This document shows, piece after piece, positions 10,886-22,093 of a DNA stretch of 64,000 nucleotides. Source of the stretch: Chaenocephalus aceratus (taxonomy: Eukaryota; Chordata; Actinopteri; Perciformes; Channichthyidae). A program made the position numbers and the translations under genes. How positions within the stretch are numbered: position 1 is the stretch's first letter; the number at the start of each line of letters is the position of its first letter. The notes below the pieces were generated by a model. That model had not been told where the DNA came from. It ran no database searches and saw only the letters and a program-made list of their open reading frames with translations. The stretch spans positions 205,595 to 269,594 of the forward strand of contig JAMFTG010000151.1 in the NCBI GenBank assembly GCA_023974075.1. Direction: 5' to 3'.

Positions 10886-11315
10886 CATTCCTGTTTGTAT
10901 AAGATAAGATAAGGGCGACCTCCTTTTTGTCGAGGAGGAGTTGAACCTAATCCAAAACATGGCAATCAGAAGCACACATAGGTTTTAGGTTTGGGTTTCG
11001 ACCTTGCAATGGAGCAGATAGCGGTTGTGGGTGATGATCAATAGAGTGCTAACTCCTGGGACGGCTACAAACATTTAATTTGGGATTTTTTGGTTTATTT
11101 CAAGCTAAACACTTTTACACAGTGCATGAGGTGCTTGCTTGTGTACATGTAAGGTACAACTGTTATTCCATTGTGATGTAAAACAAACAAGACTCATGTG
11201 AACATAGAAACCTTTGAAGCAGTTCACACCAAGGACACAATGAGTGATGTTGTTTTATATGTATGCTTTTTTCTTGCTGAATCCATATGCCATAAACGAG
11301 ATGCGTATAATTATA

Positions 11316-11321
11316 AATAAA
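11316..11321 (+). terminator. Polyadenylation signal of the SLC5A7-like gene
   Basis: AATAAA lies 431 bases after the stop codon of the SLC5A7-like gene and is the first good signal on that strand. Confidence 0.55.
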
Positions 11322-11434
11322 ATGTCTGAAAAAGTTTCCAAGTATTTAATTTGCTCTTGAGTTGGAAAAAGGTACGTTGAATTGGTTTTCAATTAAATCT
11401 GGAGAATAACAGCAACAGGAACACAACTCCTTCC

Positions 11435-11466
<32 letters not shown>

Positions 11467-11473
11467 GCTGTTG
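11435..11473. repeat. (TTG)n microsatellite
   Basis: About 12 TTG units, the last ones imperfect. Confidence 0.9.
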
Positions 11474-11769
11474 TGAAGGATCATTCCGGAAATGCCGGAA
11501 AAAGAAAGTGGCGTCCTGACGTGGATGGACTTGGGATCTGGGAGTTGGAAAAAAGGCTGACTGGTTTGCAAAGATCAACCACCTGCTATCAAACTGGCAC
11601 CAGCACAAGTGTACCTCCTTTCAGTGGAAAAGGGTTATTAGTAGTCCCTGCCGAGGTGCCCTTGAGCATGGCACCGAACCCCCAACCAGCCTGCATGTGC
11701 ATGTGTGCAACATACGTACTCTGTGGTTAAAACGATGTATGTAAAAAAAACCTAGGGGGATAACTAAGC

Positions 11770-11774
11770 TTCTT

Positions 11775-11804
<30 letters not shown>
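11770..11804. repeat. (CTT)n microsatellite
   Basis: About 11 perfect CTT units. Confidence 0.9.
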
Positions 11805-11805
<1 letters not shown>

Positions 11806-12132
11806 AAATATAATTTGTGATAATAAAAAGCATGTATCAAAATACATGACTTGGCAGTAAGGCATGTATTTAAAGGGTTAGGATTAGCCTCATGTCCACA
11901 TGCAGCAGACATGACAGCAAATCAGTCATTTGAGCTCCACGATCGTTACTTTCTGGCACTTGCTGGCACTCCTTTTTGTTGGCAACTGATAAACAAAACA
12001 AGTCGATGCTTGTCAAGTGTTAAGCTCTGATCAGGCAAAAGAAAATATTTTAATTTAACCGGTTTGTCTTCTTGATTTACTTCAGTCAGTCAGCCAGACG
12101 TCAGCTCGTCGGGGAGTCAGTCAGCATCTATC

Positions 12133-12216
12133 ATGGCTGTTAACATCCCAGGACTGATAGCCATGGTGATTTTCTACCTGCTGGTTCTTTTCTATCTGGG
12201 CTTCTTTCAAGTACAA
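12133..12216 (+). pseudogene. SLC5A7-like first exon, second copy, broken
   Basis: The start codon opens MAVNIPGLIAMVIFYLLVL, which matches the first transmembrane segment of choline transporter CHT1 (MA..xGLIA..xFYLL). The frame then shifts: the expected VGIWAAWKxK continuation is present one frame over as IWASFKYKRER, consistent with loss of two bases at about 12190. Right after this the exon runs into L2 LINE sequence (from about 12217). Frameshift plus insertion mark it as dead. No further exons of this copy were found to the right. Confidence 0.7.
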
Positions 12217-12326
12217 AAGGGAAAGGGGGGGTTTGTGGGGGGATTTGGTGCTGAGGTAAATCCGGGTGTCGTCGGCGTAACAGTGAAAGTCCAGGTTGTA
12301 GTGGCGGAGAATCGGAGGATCCAGTT

Positions 12327-14027
12327 CAGTGGTTCTCAAATGGGGGTACACGGACCCCTAGGGGTACGTTGGAGTACTGCAGGGGGTACGCAAGATGTAT
12401 TTCATGTTAATGAAAAAAAAAACATAATTAATGCATTTAAACAAACTACTAATAGTAGATGAACTACTTTATTCAAAAGTTTACAGTAACTCTGGATAAT
12501 ATAATGGGAAAAATAAACGGAGTGCTCTCTTTTCCTCTCCCTCTCCTGACAGCCCGTCAGTCTCGTGCAGCTCGCTGAACCTGTAATAAGTGACCCGACA
12601 GTAAAGAATAAATTATATATATTTATAACCAGTTTAGCTAGTTCCAGAGTAAATAAACTAGCGTGTGTATGGGTCTAACTCTTACCCCTAGATTCCACCG
12701 GGTCCGTCTGCGTCACGTTACGGCCGCGTTCGCCAAAATCGCGGCCACTCTAGTCAATGGGTGCTATTCCACCAGACGCGCCACGTTACGGCTCAGAAGC
12801 GTCCCAGAAGCGTCTCGGCACTGGGCTCCGCTCAAAATAGGATTCAAGTCCGGGCAGGAAGTGGAACGGTCAGAGCATCCGGCCCATCCCCAAAATAAAC
12901 TAATTTTGCAGACCCTATCCCTCCGTAGTCTTTCAAGTAGGAGGAGAAATGCCAGCGTTCTCCTCCGGTTTGGCACTGTGTAAATGATATATATAGAATA
13001 ATTTTGATGATGAATGCATTTTTTTACCCCTAAAATACAGCAACACATCTTTGATTCATGTCTTTTATAACTGGAATATTACAATTATTATTAACTTTGT
13101 CTCTACAAAGTAGTCTGTCCAGGAAATATGCCCAAATCAACAAAAACTGCGATCCGGCAGGCAAGACGCTCCGCTTCTGAAATGCTTTTGAAACGCCCCC
13201 GGTAGGGTATGACGCAGGAGGAGGCCGGACCAAAACCTCGGCGCAGCCGTGAAGCAACGCAGACGGATCCGGTGGAATCGAGGGGTTAGTCTATTTTGCT
13301 CCGCTCAATGGTCCGTCACAGCGGGGGAGCTTTGATCCGGAAGAGCTCCGTGTTCTCCATCAGCAGCAGCTGATCTGATATCTGATCTCTCTCTCACGTC
13401 CGGTTATACTTCACTCGCGTTTATGTCCAAATCTATCAGATCTAGCTAGTTCTAGTTAATGATATGACTGCCTGCTTATCAAAGGACCTAAACAATAAGC
13501 ATTGCTTGGCAACAGCGTGTGGCCGCAAAGTATAGCATTTGTTTATATGAGGGGTCAAAATCCCATGCTCATAAAATGCTCATATTTTTTCTCTTTATTC
13601 CCCACGCCCCAAAATAAATAAATATACCAATTTTAGGAAAAGTAAGGAAGTTTGAGCAGTGTGGGTTTTATATTAACAGAGTTACACATATTTCAAAACG
13701 CAAAGTGTAATAACTGCAGTTTTCCTCCCTGTCACCGAGAATGACAAAGATCCTCAGTGAAACACAAGCCCATGTTTCTCACTAAATTGTAAGTAAAACT
13801 TATTAAAAAGATCAGTTTGAAATTACATTTGAAATGTAGCATTTAAGTGTGTCTCAGTTACAAGGTTGTTGTTTTAATAAATCAGACACTGATGGTGCAA
13901 GGCTGTACTGTACCTCTTTATATAGGCATTTTTCCTTAACAAATTGTTTTTGCGCTGATCAGGGGGTACTCGGCTGAATTTTTTTTTCAAAGGGGGTACA
14001 TGATTGAAAAAAGTTTGATAACCAATG
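12327..14027. mobile_element. Non-autonomous hAT with nested MITE
   Basis: Ends are CAGTGGTTCTCAAA and its inverse TTTGATAACCAATG, the Charlie-like hAT terminus. The flanking 8-mers ATCCAGTT and ATGTAGAT agree at only 5 of 8 positions, so the copy may be old. Its boundaries are confirmed because the L2 reverse transcriptase reads on across it. A MITE is nested at 12685-13285. Parts of the interior match the hAT at 33294-34053. Confidence 0.75.
12685..13285. mobile_element. Harbinger-like MITE
   Basis: Terminal inverted repeats CCCCTAGATTCCACCGG... and ...CCGGTGGAATCGAGGGG are about 28 bp long. A 3-bp duplication TTA (12682-12684, 13286-13288) fits the Harbinger superfamily. No ORF of note; the interior is GC-rich. 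Confidence 0.75.
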
Positions 14028-14190
14028 ATGTAGATGATGAAGAGGAGGGGGGCCGAGTACTGAACCTTGGGGAACACCTTGGGTGACTGAGGCTGTGGTA
14101 GAGGAGTGGTTGTTGAGGGAGACGAAGTGGGATCTGTCGGAGAGGTAGGACTGGAGCCACCTGAGTGCAGTAACTTCGATACCGATGTCC

Positions 14191-14755
14191 TGGAGCAGAA
14201 TTAAAAAGGCGTAATTATAAAGGAAATATTTGTACAGTTCTGTTAAAGTTCTATAGGTGTCATGTGACCTGGATGCAAAACAACGGACAGTTTTAATCAA
14301 GCAGATGTATTTATAGGTGTGTTGATACAAATATTCTTCATTTTGCTGTAGTTGAGTTCCTACACAAACAACCCAAAAAAAGCTTGTAATGTTATGTAAA
14401 TATAAATTAGATGTATTTATTGAAAAAAAATCTAAACTATAGGCTCCACCTCCATGTATGATCAAAGTGACAAGGCAGTTCCTTGAACTTGACATTTTAA
14501 ATAATTTGCAATTTATGTATAAAACCATTTTTTACTTATTTTTTATTTAGTACCATTACAAAGATAATCTCTATTTATTCAACATATATAATTAATGTGA
14601 GTATTAGGTCAACGTCATGTATTTTGGTGTCTGCAAAAGTAAGTGACAGCACTTCCACCTTTTCTGTAGAATGACCCAGATGCATAAATGAGCATTGGCA
14701 GGATTCTTTGTCCTGAAGGTCACCATACTAAAACCTTGACTTGACACCCAGGTGT
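14191..14755. other. Unannotated AT-rich spacer
   Basis: Between two separate L2 LINE fragments. A minus-strand ORF runs into it from the RT fragment, but the new residues show no family resemblance. Confidence 0.5.
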
Positions 14756-15250
14756 AATAATAATAATAATGGGTTCCATTTATAAAGCACTTCATATTTG
14801 ATTTCAAATCCCGAAGTGCTACAAGTAGTGAGCATGAACAGTATAAATAAACATTACACAACACGGTAGAATTAATAAAAATCAATACAAAAATAAAAAA
14901 TAAATATAAGGGTGATAAAAAGGTCGAGGCAAAGGCTCTTTTGAAGAGATGGGTTTTGAGGCCTTTTTTAAAAGCCTCCACAGACTGGGAGCAGCCGAGC
15001 AGAAGGCCCGGTCTCCCATAGCACGGAGCTTAGTTCTGGGGGGTTTGAGGAAATTGGAGTTACTGGAGCGGGTGGTCCGCAAGGAGGTATGGGGGGTGAG
15101 GAGTTCCTTGAGGTAGGGAGGGGCAGTTCCATGGACACACTGGTGGGTGAGGACGGAGACCTTGAATTCGATCCTCAGTTCCACGGGGAGCCAGTGTAGT
15201 GCTTTAAGGATGGGGGTGATGTGTTCATATTTGCGCACCCTCATCAGGTG
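14756..15250 (-). mobile_element. L2 LINE 3' fragment (ORF2 C-terminus and tail)
   Basis: The minus strand reads HITPILKALHWLPVELRIEF, then KLRAMGDRAFCSAAPSLW, then AFKKGLKTHLFKRAF in a shifted frame, the well-known C-terminal region of fish L2 ORF2. A TTATTATTATTA tail follows (plus strand 14756-14770, TAATAATAATAATAAT), as L2 elements have. The copy is 5' truncated. Its order relative to the RT fragment at 12217-14190 shows these are two independent insertions. Confidence 0.8.
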
Positions 15251-15602
15251 TAACTTATTTTGTCTTAGCTAAGCTCAAAGTAATTTTTTATCGTGCAAAA
15301 TGCTTATATGCTTCATACTTGCAATGCTGCAGTTCACTAATGCTCCTGTGTATCGGATATGAATCTGAAAATTAACAAAAAAGTGCCCCTTCAATATTGT
15401 CCCTTGGGGCCCCTCAAAGAAAGTAATCAGGTTATATTTCTTTTATATTTGTATACACAGATTAGGTTCAATATTTGTATTTTAATATTTGTGTATAGGT
15501 AATACATTTTAAAGTAACCCTCCCAACCCTGAAATTAGAAATTGCATCAAGCATCTGATGCAGAGCTGAGATGGACTGATAAAAACAAAATGTATTCCTC
15601 AC

Positions 15603-15743
15603 CTGATGGACGGATGAAGTGGCGATGGTGGCTTTGATTACATCCTTGGAAGTACTGGAACATGAGGAGTAAACTGGAAAGCTTCCAACTGATGTCAGAA
15701 AATGAAGATTCTCCTTAAGAACCAGTTGGAGATTGGATATTTG
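15603..15743 (-). CDS. Candidate orphan exon, 47 codons
   Basis: Minus-strand segment between a good acceptor (TGTGTCTCAG|CAAATA) and a good donor (CATCAG|GTGAGG). It is open in one frame and begins and ends in phase 0: QISNLQLVLKENLHFLTSVG and on to KATIATSSVHQ. I do not recognise the protein. It may be an exon of the unknown minus-strand gene seen at 43-50 kb, or of a gene to the left, or a chance ORF. Confidence 0.3.
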
Positions 15744-16376
15744 CTGAGACACAGAAGGAACACATCCTCTTCATAAACCAACATTGAACTTCTTGTTTCA
15801 ATATTTACCTGATTATACAGATACTACACTGAAAAAAAAGATTTACTTAGGAACATCGAGGTAACAAAACGCAAGCACCTTTTGTCCTTTTGTTGTTGAT
15901 GTCCTTTTGTTGTTCTGATGTCCTTTTGTTGTTCTGTTTATGCTTTTATGTTTCATGTGGAACTACTTGAACAGGTCTCCCTTGGAAAAGAGATCAATGA
16001 TCTCAATGGGATTTTATCTGTATAAATAAAGGTTTGAAATGAATGAATGAAAGCAGAAAACCTAAGTAAATTTAACAACGTATATTTCAAATAGCTTCTA
16101 CTTACAGTTAAGAAGTGTTTGTTACTAAAGGCACTTAAGTAAACTTTACTGTCACACTCAGTTTTCTAAGTACATTTTATTTACTATTGTAATATATGTT
16201 GGATTCGCTCAGGTGTGGCAGGAAACACTACCACTTTGTCAGAACCTTCCAATAAATACAGAGGCAGCTTTGTACAAAATATAGGACAATCTTTATTTTA
16301 ACAACACAGTTAATTGGTAATAGGAGAGGAGAGAACAAGAGGAAGCAAGTCCACGGGGCATCAGAAACCCCCACTA
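15744..16376. other. Unannotated spacer left of the CACTA-like element
   Basis: Contains short direct repeats of TGTCCTTTTGTTGTTC near 15900. I see no gene. The last about 170 bp join smoothly to 19232 onward if the CACTA-like element is removed. Confidence 0.5.
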
Positions 16377-16533
16377 CACTGTAAAAAAAGGCTGTAGATT
16401 TTACGGTGTAAAACTGTCAAACCACGACACTAAAAGTGATGTGCCGCTCCCGTGTCGCAGCTAGGCTAAGTGCAGTGCTAGGCTAATAATGTCCAGACCT
16501 CTTTCTGAGACATGGTAAATTGATAGAATTTTT

Positions 16534-16950
16534 TTGGTAACGAGATTTCTGTGTTTTGTGGCTCTTGCAAACAAAAACGTGGTGCCCGATCCTAGGCATG
16601 CCTGGACATATTTCAGGCTACTTGTTAGTTTTATGGTGGATGCCTGTTTTACCATGTATTCCTGTTGCATTTGTGGAGAATCTGTTCAGTCTCTTAAGGC
16701 GTATGTTGTACATTGCAAACTCCACCGCAATGAACCTCGTTATATTTTCAAGTGTGTTGGAATTGATTGTAAGCAGGGGTTTTCTGGATATGCATCATTA
16801 AAGTCTCACTTTTATCGCCACCATAATGGCACATCGTCGGTTGCTCAGGATATGGCTTTGGAAACGTTAAAATGTGCAGTTTCACTTTGTGAACGCCAGT
16901 GTGACGGAGTCAAAGAGCTGGTTGCACACCTGAAGGAGCACATAGCATAG
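16534..16950 (+). CDS. C2H2 zinc-finger N-terminal region of a transposon protein
   Basis: Open for 138 codons. From about residue 40 it shows spaced Cys/His pairs: CCICGESVQSLKAYVVHCKLH (Cys2His2), CVGIDCKQGFSGYASLKSHF ending in YRHH, and CAVSLCERQCDGVKELVAHL ending in KEH, three degenerate C2H2 fingers. The next frame carries CPVRGCKSVFTVKFVQKRH-like residues (a fourth finger) after a stop at 16948. I know this four-finger start from long uncharacterised fish proteins that look like transposon products. The upstream residues are probably not coding. Confidence 0.55.
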   Translation: MVTRFLCFVALANKNVVPDPRHAWTYFRLLVSFMVDACFTMYSCCICGESVQSLKAYVVHCKLHRNEPRYIFKCVGIDCKQGFSGYASLKSHFYRHHNGTSSVAQDMALETLKCAVSLCERQCDGVKELVAHLKEHIA

Positions 16951-17039
16951 GGGCGTCTTGTGAAGTGTCCTGTGAGAGGATGCAAAAGTGTGTTTACTGT
17001 AAAATTTGTCCAGAAAAGACATTGTTCTGTAAATATGAT

Positions 17040-17800
17040 TTGCGGCTCATTCAAAAATGCATGTCCTTCTACAAGTGAGTGCCACTACCATACAGGAAAC
17101 TGCCAGTATGTCAGATGATGAAGACACTGTTGGGGACATGTGTAATTTCAGTGACTTGTACCACAGAAATGTGTGTATGTTTTACATAAAATTGCAGGGA
17201 CAACATCTTATTCCAGCATCTAATATTCAGAACATTGTTGAAGAGATTCAGAATATACATGATTGGGACAGACATATACTCTGAATAGATTAAACTTGCT
17301 TCTGAAAGATTTGCCAGTATCGGATGAGGACATTGTAAAAATCTGTGATACAGTGTAGGAATCTGACTTGTTCTCAGCTTGCCACACAGGGCCTATGAGA
17401 ACAGCCTATCATTTGTTTTAGAATAAATGATTATGAAAATACTCAAGTTAGGCCAGTTCTGTTTCCTCTGATGGCATCATTAAAGAACTGAGCTGGTAAG
17501 TTGGCTGCATATTTAAAATATATACATCAGATTTGTATTCTGCGTCTAAAGTATTGTTTCCCTTCCAATATGCCAAGCTAAACGTGTTCAGTGGTCCTCA
17601 ACTGGATTCTTCTTGACATTATTACCTTTCCAGGTAAGAGATACAAGTCTAGAGAGTAAATTATTGTTTTTGTTTATATTACAATTTAATCTTTGACTTT
17701 CTTTTCTCACTTGTTAGGGCATTGATAGGGCTGCACCATCATTAGGGCTGGTCCCAGTCAAACTACCAAGTTCCACTCCGCGTTCTCCTGCTGCTGGAAG
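17040..17800 (+). pseudogene. Downstream fragments of the same transposon protein
   Basis: 17057-17284 reads LYHRNVCMFYIKLQGQHLIP and then ASNIQNIVEEIQNIHDW, a segment I associate with the same fish protein family (..FYLKLQ..LLPASxIQxIxxExQxIH). Around 17370-17410 a GPMRTAYHLF piece appears, and stops follow. The coding sequence is interrupted by frameshifts, so no full protein is made. Confidence 0.5.
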
Positions 17801-19231
17801 TTCTCCTCCCTGATCCTTCAATGTGGACCTGTTTCTACATTCAGTCAGGACATTTATGGTGAGTGATTCCACACAAACAGGTTTTCTGTCATGCACGCTT
17901 TCAGTAAATATTAACTTTAGTATAGTGGTATATACTGTGCTCTTTAGAAATGTGTCTACCAGTAGAGATGAACTAATACTGAGTGTTTGGGGGGATGTTA
18001 CCGTCAGCAAAGTGACATTACTCCAACTGCTAGCAGAGTCTATATCAATACATCATGTAATCATATAACCCATGACAGGACTTACTATAGTGAAAATGTA
18101 AATAGGTTATTGAGTCCCTTCATTTATAAACCATTTTCAAATTGAATTACCAGAAAAATCAGTATACTAAGATGTGCTGTATATTTTTACAGTCCAAAAT
18201 TATAAAAATATTGTGATCTAAAGGTTTTGCAATATAATATATCCCACCACTACTTAAGTGTAAATGAAACGACTTTTGATCCTGTGATTTTTCTCTCTGC
18301 TCTCTCCCTGATGCTGGTGTTAGGTCCTGGGTTCCCGATCCATTCCACCCACCCTGGTGGGACCCTCGATGTCCACATACTGCTCCCTTGCCTCAACAGC
18401 TACAGAAGGGCAACACATTGTAAACCCCTTGACCGCTTGCTGATCTTTTTAATGGACTATCAAAATCTTTGGACTTCTGTCTGACTATGGACCAAGAGAA
18501 GATTTTACGTATTAGAAGTGAAAGTGTACTTCTGATAAATGTGTATGTAACTGACTGTTTTGCAATCTGGTTAGACCATCCTTAAATTTCGTTACACTGT
18601 GCTTGCATTTTTGTAATGACAAAGTAATCTAAATCATTACATTATACTGTTAATTTCACAATAAAACCATATTTCATGGCAAAACCTTTTTTTGTACTGC
18701 TTTTGTAAGGGAATTTATGTTGTATTATTATTGTATTTTGCAAACTGATTATTTTACAATAAAGCACTGTCAAATTTCACAGCACAGCATTTCCTTGTAC
18801 GACATTTTAAGAGAATTTATATGGGGAAAAGTAGTATTTTTTATTACAGACTGTTAATTGTACAGGGAACCCCTGTCATTTTTCATGGCACAACCTTTAT
18901 TTGTACGGCATATTAAGGGAATTTATATTACAGACTGTTAACTACACAGTGAAACACAGTCTAATTTAATGGCAAAAACTTTATTTAGATGGTATTCATA
19001 CAGTATTTTCATATTCATTTTATGGCAAAAAGGTGTTTCTTTCAGTGGTAAAAACCTGTATTTATATGGTAAAATATGGAATAAGACTCAAACATTAACC
19101 GTAAAGTCAGCAGTACTGATATCCTTTTACCGTAATAGTACATACAGTTCTACAGTATTTTTTACGGTAAAGTTCTGGCAACCACAGCTGCCAGGTTTTT
19201 ACCGTAAAAATAAAAAAACATTTTTACAGTG

Positions 19232-20232
19232 TATAGTGGAGTCCACTTTTAAATACACTTCAGCAGGGCTAGTTTTACTAGTGTTTAACTCGGCACACGG
19301 CATGCAAACACCCTCTGCCGGAGGCACACAACTAGGCAAAATGAACACACACGGCACACACACACTGCAATGACCCAACCAACAATTTAGGGCGAGAGCT
19401 CCAATTCGTGGTAGCCTCTCCCCTGCTGCTCTCCTTCCATACACTGTAAAATACTTCTAAAATCAGACATACAACAATATAAATGGGTGTACGTAACTCG
19501 CCAGTTGGCGAGACCCTCCCCCGGGGTCTACGCTTGGGACTCTGTCTAACTCCCCGGGGATCAGCTTCGCTGGACGACGTGAACTGAGTCACTACAGCTG
19601 GTGTCCGTGTTGCTTGGGCACCGCCGTGCGTAAGGAGGGATCGCGGCTCACACTCACTAAAACCCCGGCCCTGACTATCTATAGGAGGTAACAGGCCTCC
19701 CGATCCTGACACTCTAACGTCTTTCCTGTCTTGCTGTCTTCGTCGCCGGCAGCTCTATCCGCTGCGAACGACACCCTCCCACCCAAAAGAGTGCCGATGT
19801 TACGGTAGAGCGAAGGAAGCAGGACCCAAATGCAGATTAAACTGATTACACCTTTATTTCAAGGATAACGAATAGAACTTGGACAGACAGAACACTCACC
19901 GGTGACCCAGGTCATGACACAAGACGAACCGACACTGAACACTGGGAGACAGGGGAATTTAAACACAGGGTAACTAGACACAGGTGGGAACAATCAGGGG
20001 TGGGGCTGACACTGATGAGCACAGGAGACACACAAGGAGTGACAGGTGAAAACAATCAGGAAATTAGACACAACAGGGAAACTAACGACAGGAGGAAAAA
20101 CACAGGGAAAAGGACCAGACAATATACCAAGAGGAAAACATGACGGGGAGAACAGCAAAACACCCAAACCAAGACATAGAAAACGTGACTTAACACAATA
20201 ATCGTAACAGCCGAGTCACATGTAGCGTCCTC
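19232..20232. repeat. Interspersed repeat sequence, unclassified
   Basis: From about 19810 the sequence (GAAGCAGGACCCAAATGCAG, then a run of ACAGG-, ACACAGG- and CAATCAGG-type repeats) resembles a widespread fish interspersed repeat, perhaps the untranslated region of a retroelement. No protein was recognised. The section before it is GC-rich without clear signals. Confidence 0.4.
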
Positions 20233-20827
20233 TAGGGCTGAACGATTAATCGATTTAAAATCGAAATCGCGATTTGAAAAGATGCGATTATCAAATCGCA
20301 AAGCCTGCGATTTTTTTAACATTTTTTTTTTCTTGTGTGTCGGTCATCCACACCAATCAGAAGTGCTGTGCTCCACATGTACCAGCCATTGTTAACCAAT
20401 CAGAAGTGGCCCATGATAGAAGGTGATAGACAGATTGATCCAATCACCTGCCGAGTGCTTTTGAAAGTGCCTGCCCTTTCCAAATGGCTTCCAATGGAGC
20501 TTTAGATGGTTTGGTGAAACAAACCATCTGAGTCAGGTTAGTAATGCTCCATCACATGTTTCTATTACAGGGTGAATCTCAAACTGAAGCTTGACTTTAA
20601 AGCAACCCAACGGAAGTTTCATGTAAGTTTAGTTTTTTCACTCGTAGCTCGGGCTGCGAGGGTGCTAGAGAGCACGTTGATACGACCTTCCTAGCCGGAG
20701 TTATGGCCGCATTTTACAATAAACTTCCGTTGGGTAGCTTAAAGACAAATATCGCAATTCGAATCGCAATCGCAATATTTGTCAGAAAAATCACAATTAC
20801 ATTTTTTCCCAAAATCGTGCAGCCCTA
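20233..20827. mobile_element. hAT MITE
   Basis: TAGGGCTGAACGATT at the left mirrors AATCGTGCAGCCCTA-type sequence at the right, and GCGTCCTC is duplicated on both sides (20225-20232, 20828-20835). 595 bp with no coding sequence. Confidence 0.85.
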
Positions 20828-20835
20828 GCGTCCTC

Positions 20836-21918
20836 CAACCTCCATTCACAGTTCTCCACTGCCTTTTCTCTCTCCGCTGTCAGTTTCCCAATTGTGAGTT
20901 CCTCTGCTGATTAACACACCTGCTGTTTCAGTTCAGTTAAGCAGTGCCCATGCAGGCGCATTCACGTCACACTATTGTATAGTAGATTTTACTTACATGT
21001 GCATCTATTACAAATCTCGAGTAAACAATATTTGGCTTTTCAGGTTATTTTTACTTGCTATTCTTATCTTTCATTTAATAAATATGTAGGTAATATTTAA
21101 ATATAATTATTAAGTAACATCAAATGCAATTCTTATTCAACAGTTTTACACTTTTAAAACCACACTATTCTGCCCCCGCTCCCGTAGCGGAGCAGACAGA
21201 CAACAGGAAGAACACTCGGCTTCAGAAGTTCCGTTTTAAAGTGTTACTCAGAAAGCACTGTACAACTGGACACACAAGAAAATGTACATTCATTTCAAGC
21301 ATAGCAATCATTTAACATATTATCATACATTTCACACGTGTGTTAACAACCATATCATAAACGATGCGTTAGCTTCATGCTAACCCCTATGGGAAATTAA
21401 ATTGAAAGGCTAGCGGTTAGCATACATCGTTGCAACTATTAATTCACAGCAATATTTCCACCATTTAACAATGTATCCCTAAAACATACTCTTCATTAAC
21501 AATGTTGAAACAACAGAGCATAGAAACACTTACAGGCATATGTTTTCTTAGACAACAATGCAGAGTAAAAACGTGCGTCTGAATCATAGACTGTATGAGA
21601 CTGTATCAGACTGTACCAAATAATAGAAGAGTTACGACAACGGAAGTCCAAAAACGGTTATCGTCACGTGGTTCATGTAGACGAGGATCGTTCCCCGGAA
21701 GTTCATGGCGGGCAATGTGAATGCATTGATAACAGGAGATCGAACTACGATTTTTGGTAATTATTAGTGAATAAAGGTTTTGATTTGCAATATTTATACA
21801 ACAAATCGATATGTGTATGTATTTACATCAATATGTTTTAAAAAATAAAATAGAATTTGCTAATATTAAGTGATAATATTAGGATTAGTGTGAACAACTA
21901 ATCTACATGTTAGGCTAA
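20836..21918. other. Unannotated spacer
   Basis: AT-rich. A short imperfect hairpin (GCGTTAGCTTCATGCTAACC / GGCTAGCGGTTAGCATAC) lies at about 21366-21428. No gene seen. Confidence 0.5.
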
Positions 21919-22027
21919 AGGCCCTGACACACCAACCCGATTTTGGGAGTCAGAGGCCGTCAGGCATTCGCGGCGCCGTAGTCAGGTTGGTGTGTCCCGC
22001 ACCGTCGACCGTGACACCCCTTATTTG

Positions 22028-22093
22028 GACTGCCAGACCCGATGCATGGCCGATTCAACATGTTGAATCGGCCATGCATCGGGTCTGGCAGTC
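22028..22093. repeat. Perfect 66-bp palindrome, no spacer
   Basis: Each arm is 33 bp and exact, joined at AACA|TGTT. Pairing continues outward after a 3-base bulge to about 22021 and 22104. The arms include TCGGCCATGCATCGGGTCTG. It could extrude as a cruciform. Confidence 0.9.

Larger units (their letters stand above)
10886..12132. other. 3' UTR and intergenic spacer
   Basis: Besides the poly(A) signal this stretch holds two triplet runs, (TTG)n at about 11435-11473 and (CTT)n at about 11770-11804. Open frames across them only read the repeats. No gene was recognised. Confidence 0.55.
12217..14190 (-). mobile_element. L2-type LINE reverse-transcriptase fragment, split by a hAT
   Basis: On the minus strand, 14190 to 14028 encodes ALRWLQSYLSDR, GVPQGSVLGP and LLFIIYI; after the hAT, 12326 to 12217 continues ILRHYNLDFHCYADDTRIYL. 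These are the palm motifs of non-LTR reverse transcriptase, including the YADD catalytic pair. Joined, they are one short 5'- and 3'-truncated LINE copy. It entered the broken SLC5A7-like exon, and the hAT at 12327-14027 came later. Confidence 0.75.
16377..19231 (+). mobile_element. CACTA (EnSpm)-like transposon relic
   Basis: The left end CACTGTAAAAAAA mirrors the right end TTTTTACAGTG, with TA on both outer sides. Several TTTACGGT or ACCGTAAA motifs lie just inside both ends, as the subterminal repeats of EnSpm elements do. The body encodes a C2H2 finger protein (16534-16950) and downstream fragments of a fish transposon protein family. The superfamily call rests on the ends; I could not find a catalytic domain. 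Confidence 0.6.

Noticed and set aside
11389..11912. Poly-Asn, poly-Gln, poly-Arg and poly-Lys ORFs
   Set aside because: Translations of the TTG and CTT runs in non-coding sequence.
12133..12462. 109-codon plus-strand ORF as an intact small membrane protein
   Set aside because: Only the first about 25 residues are the SLC5A7-like exon; the rest is read-through into LINE and hAT sequence after a frameshift.
13959..14528. 189-codon minus-strand ORF as a single gene
   Set aside because: It joins hAT sequence, an L2 reverse-transcriptase piece and non-coding spacer; the ORF is chimeric by chance.
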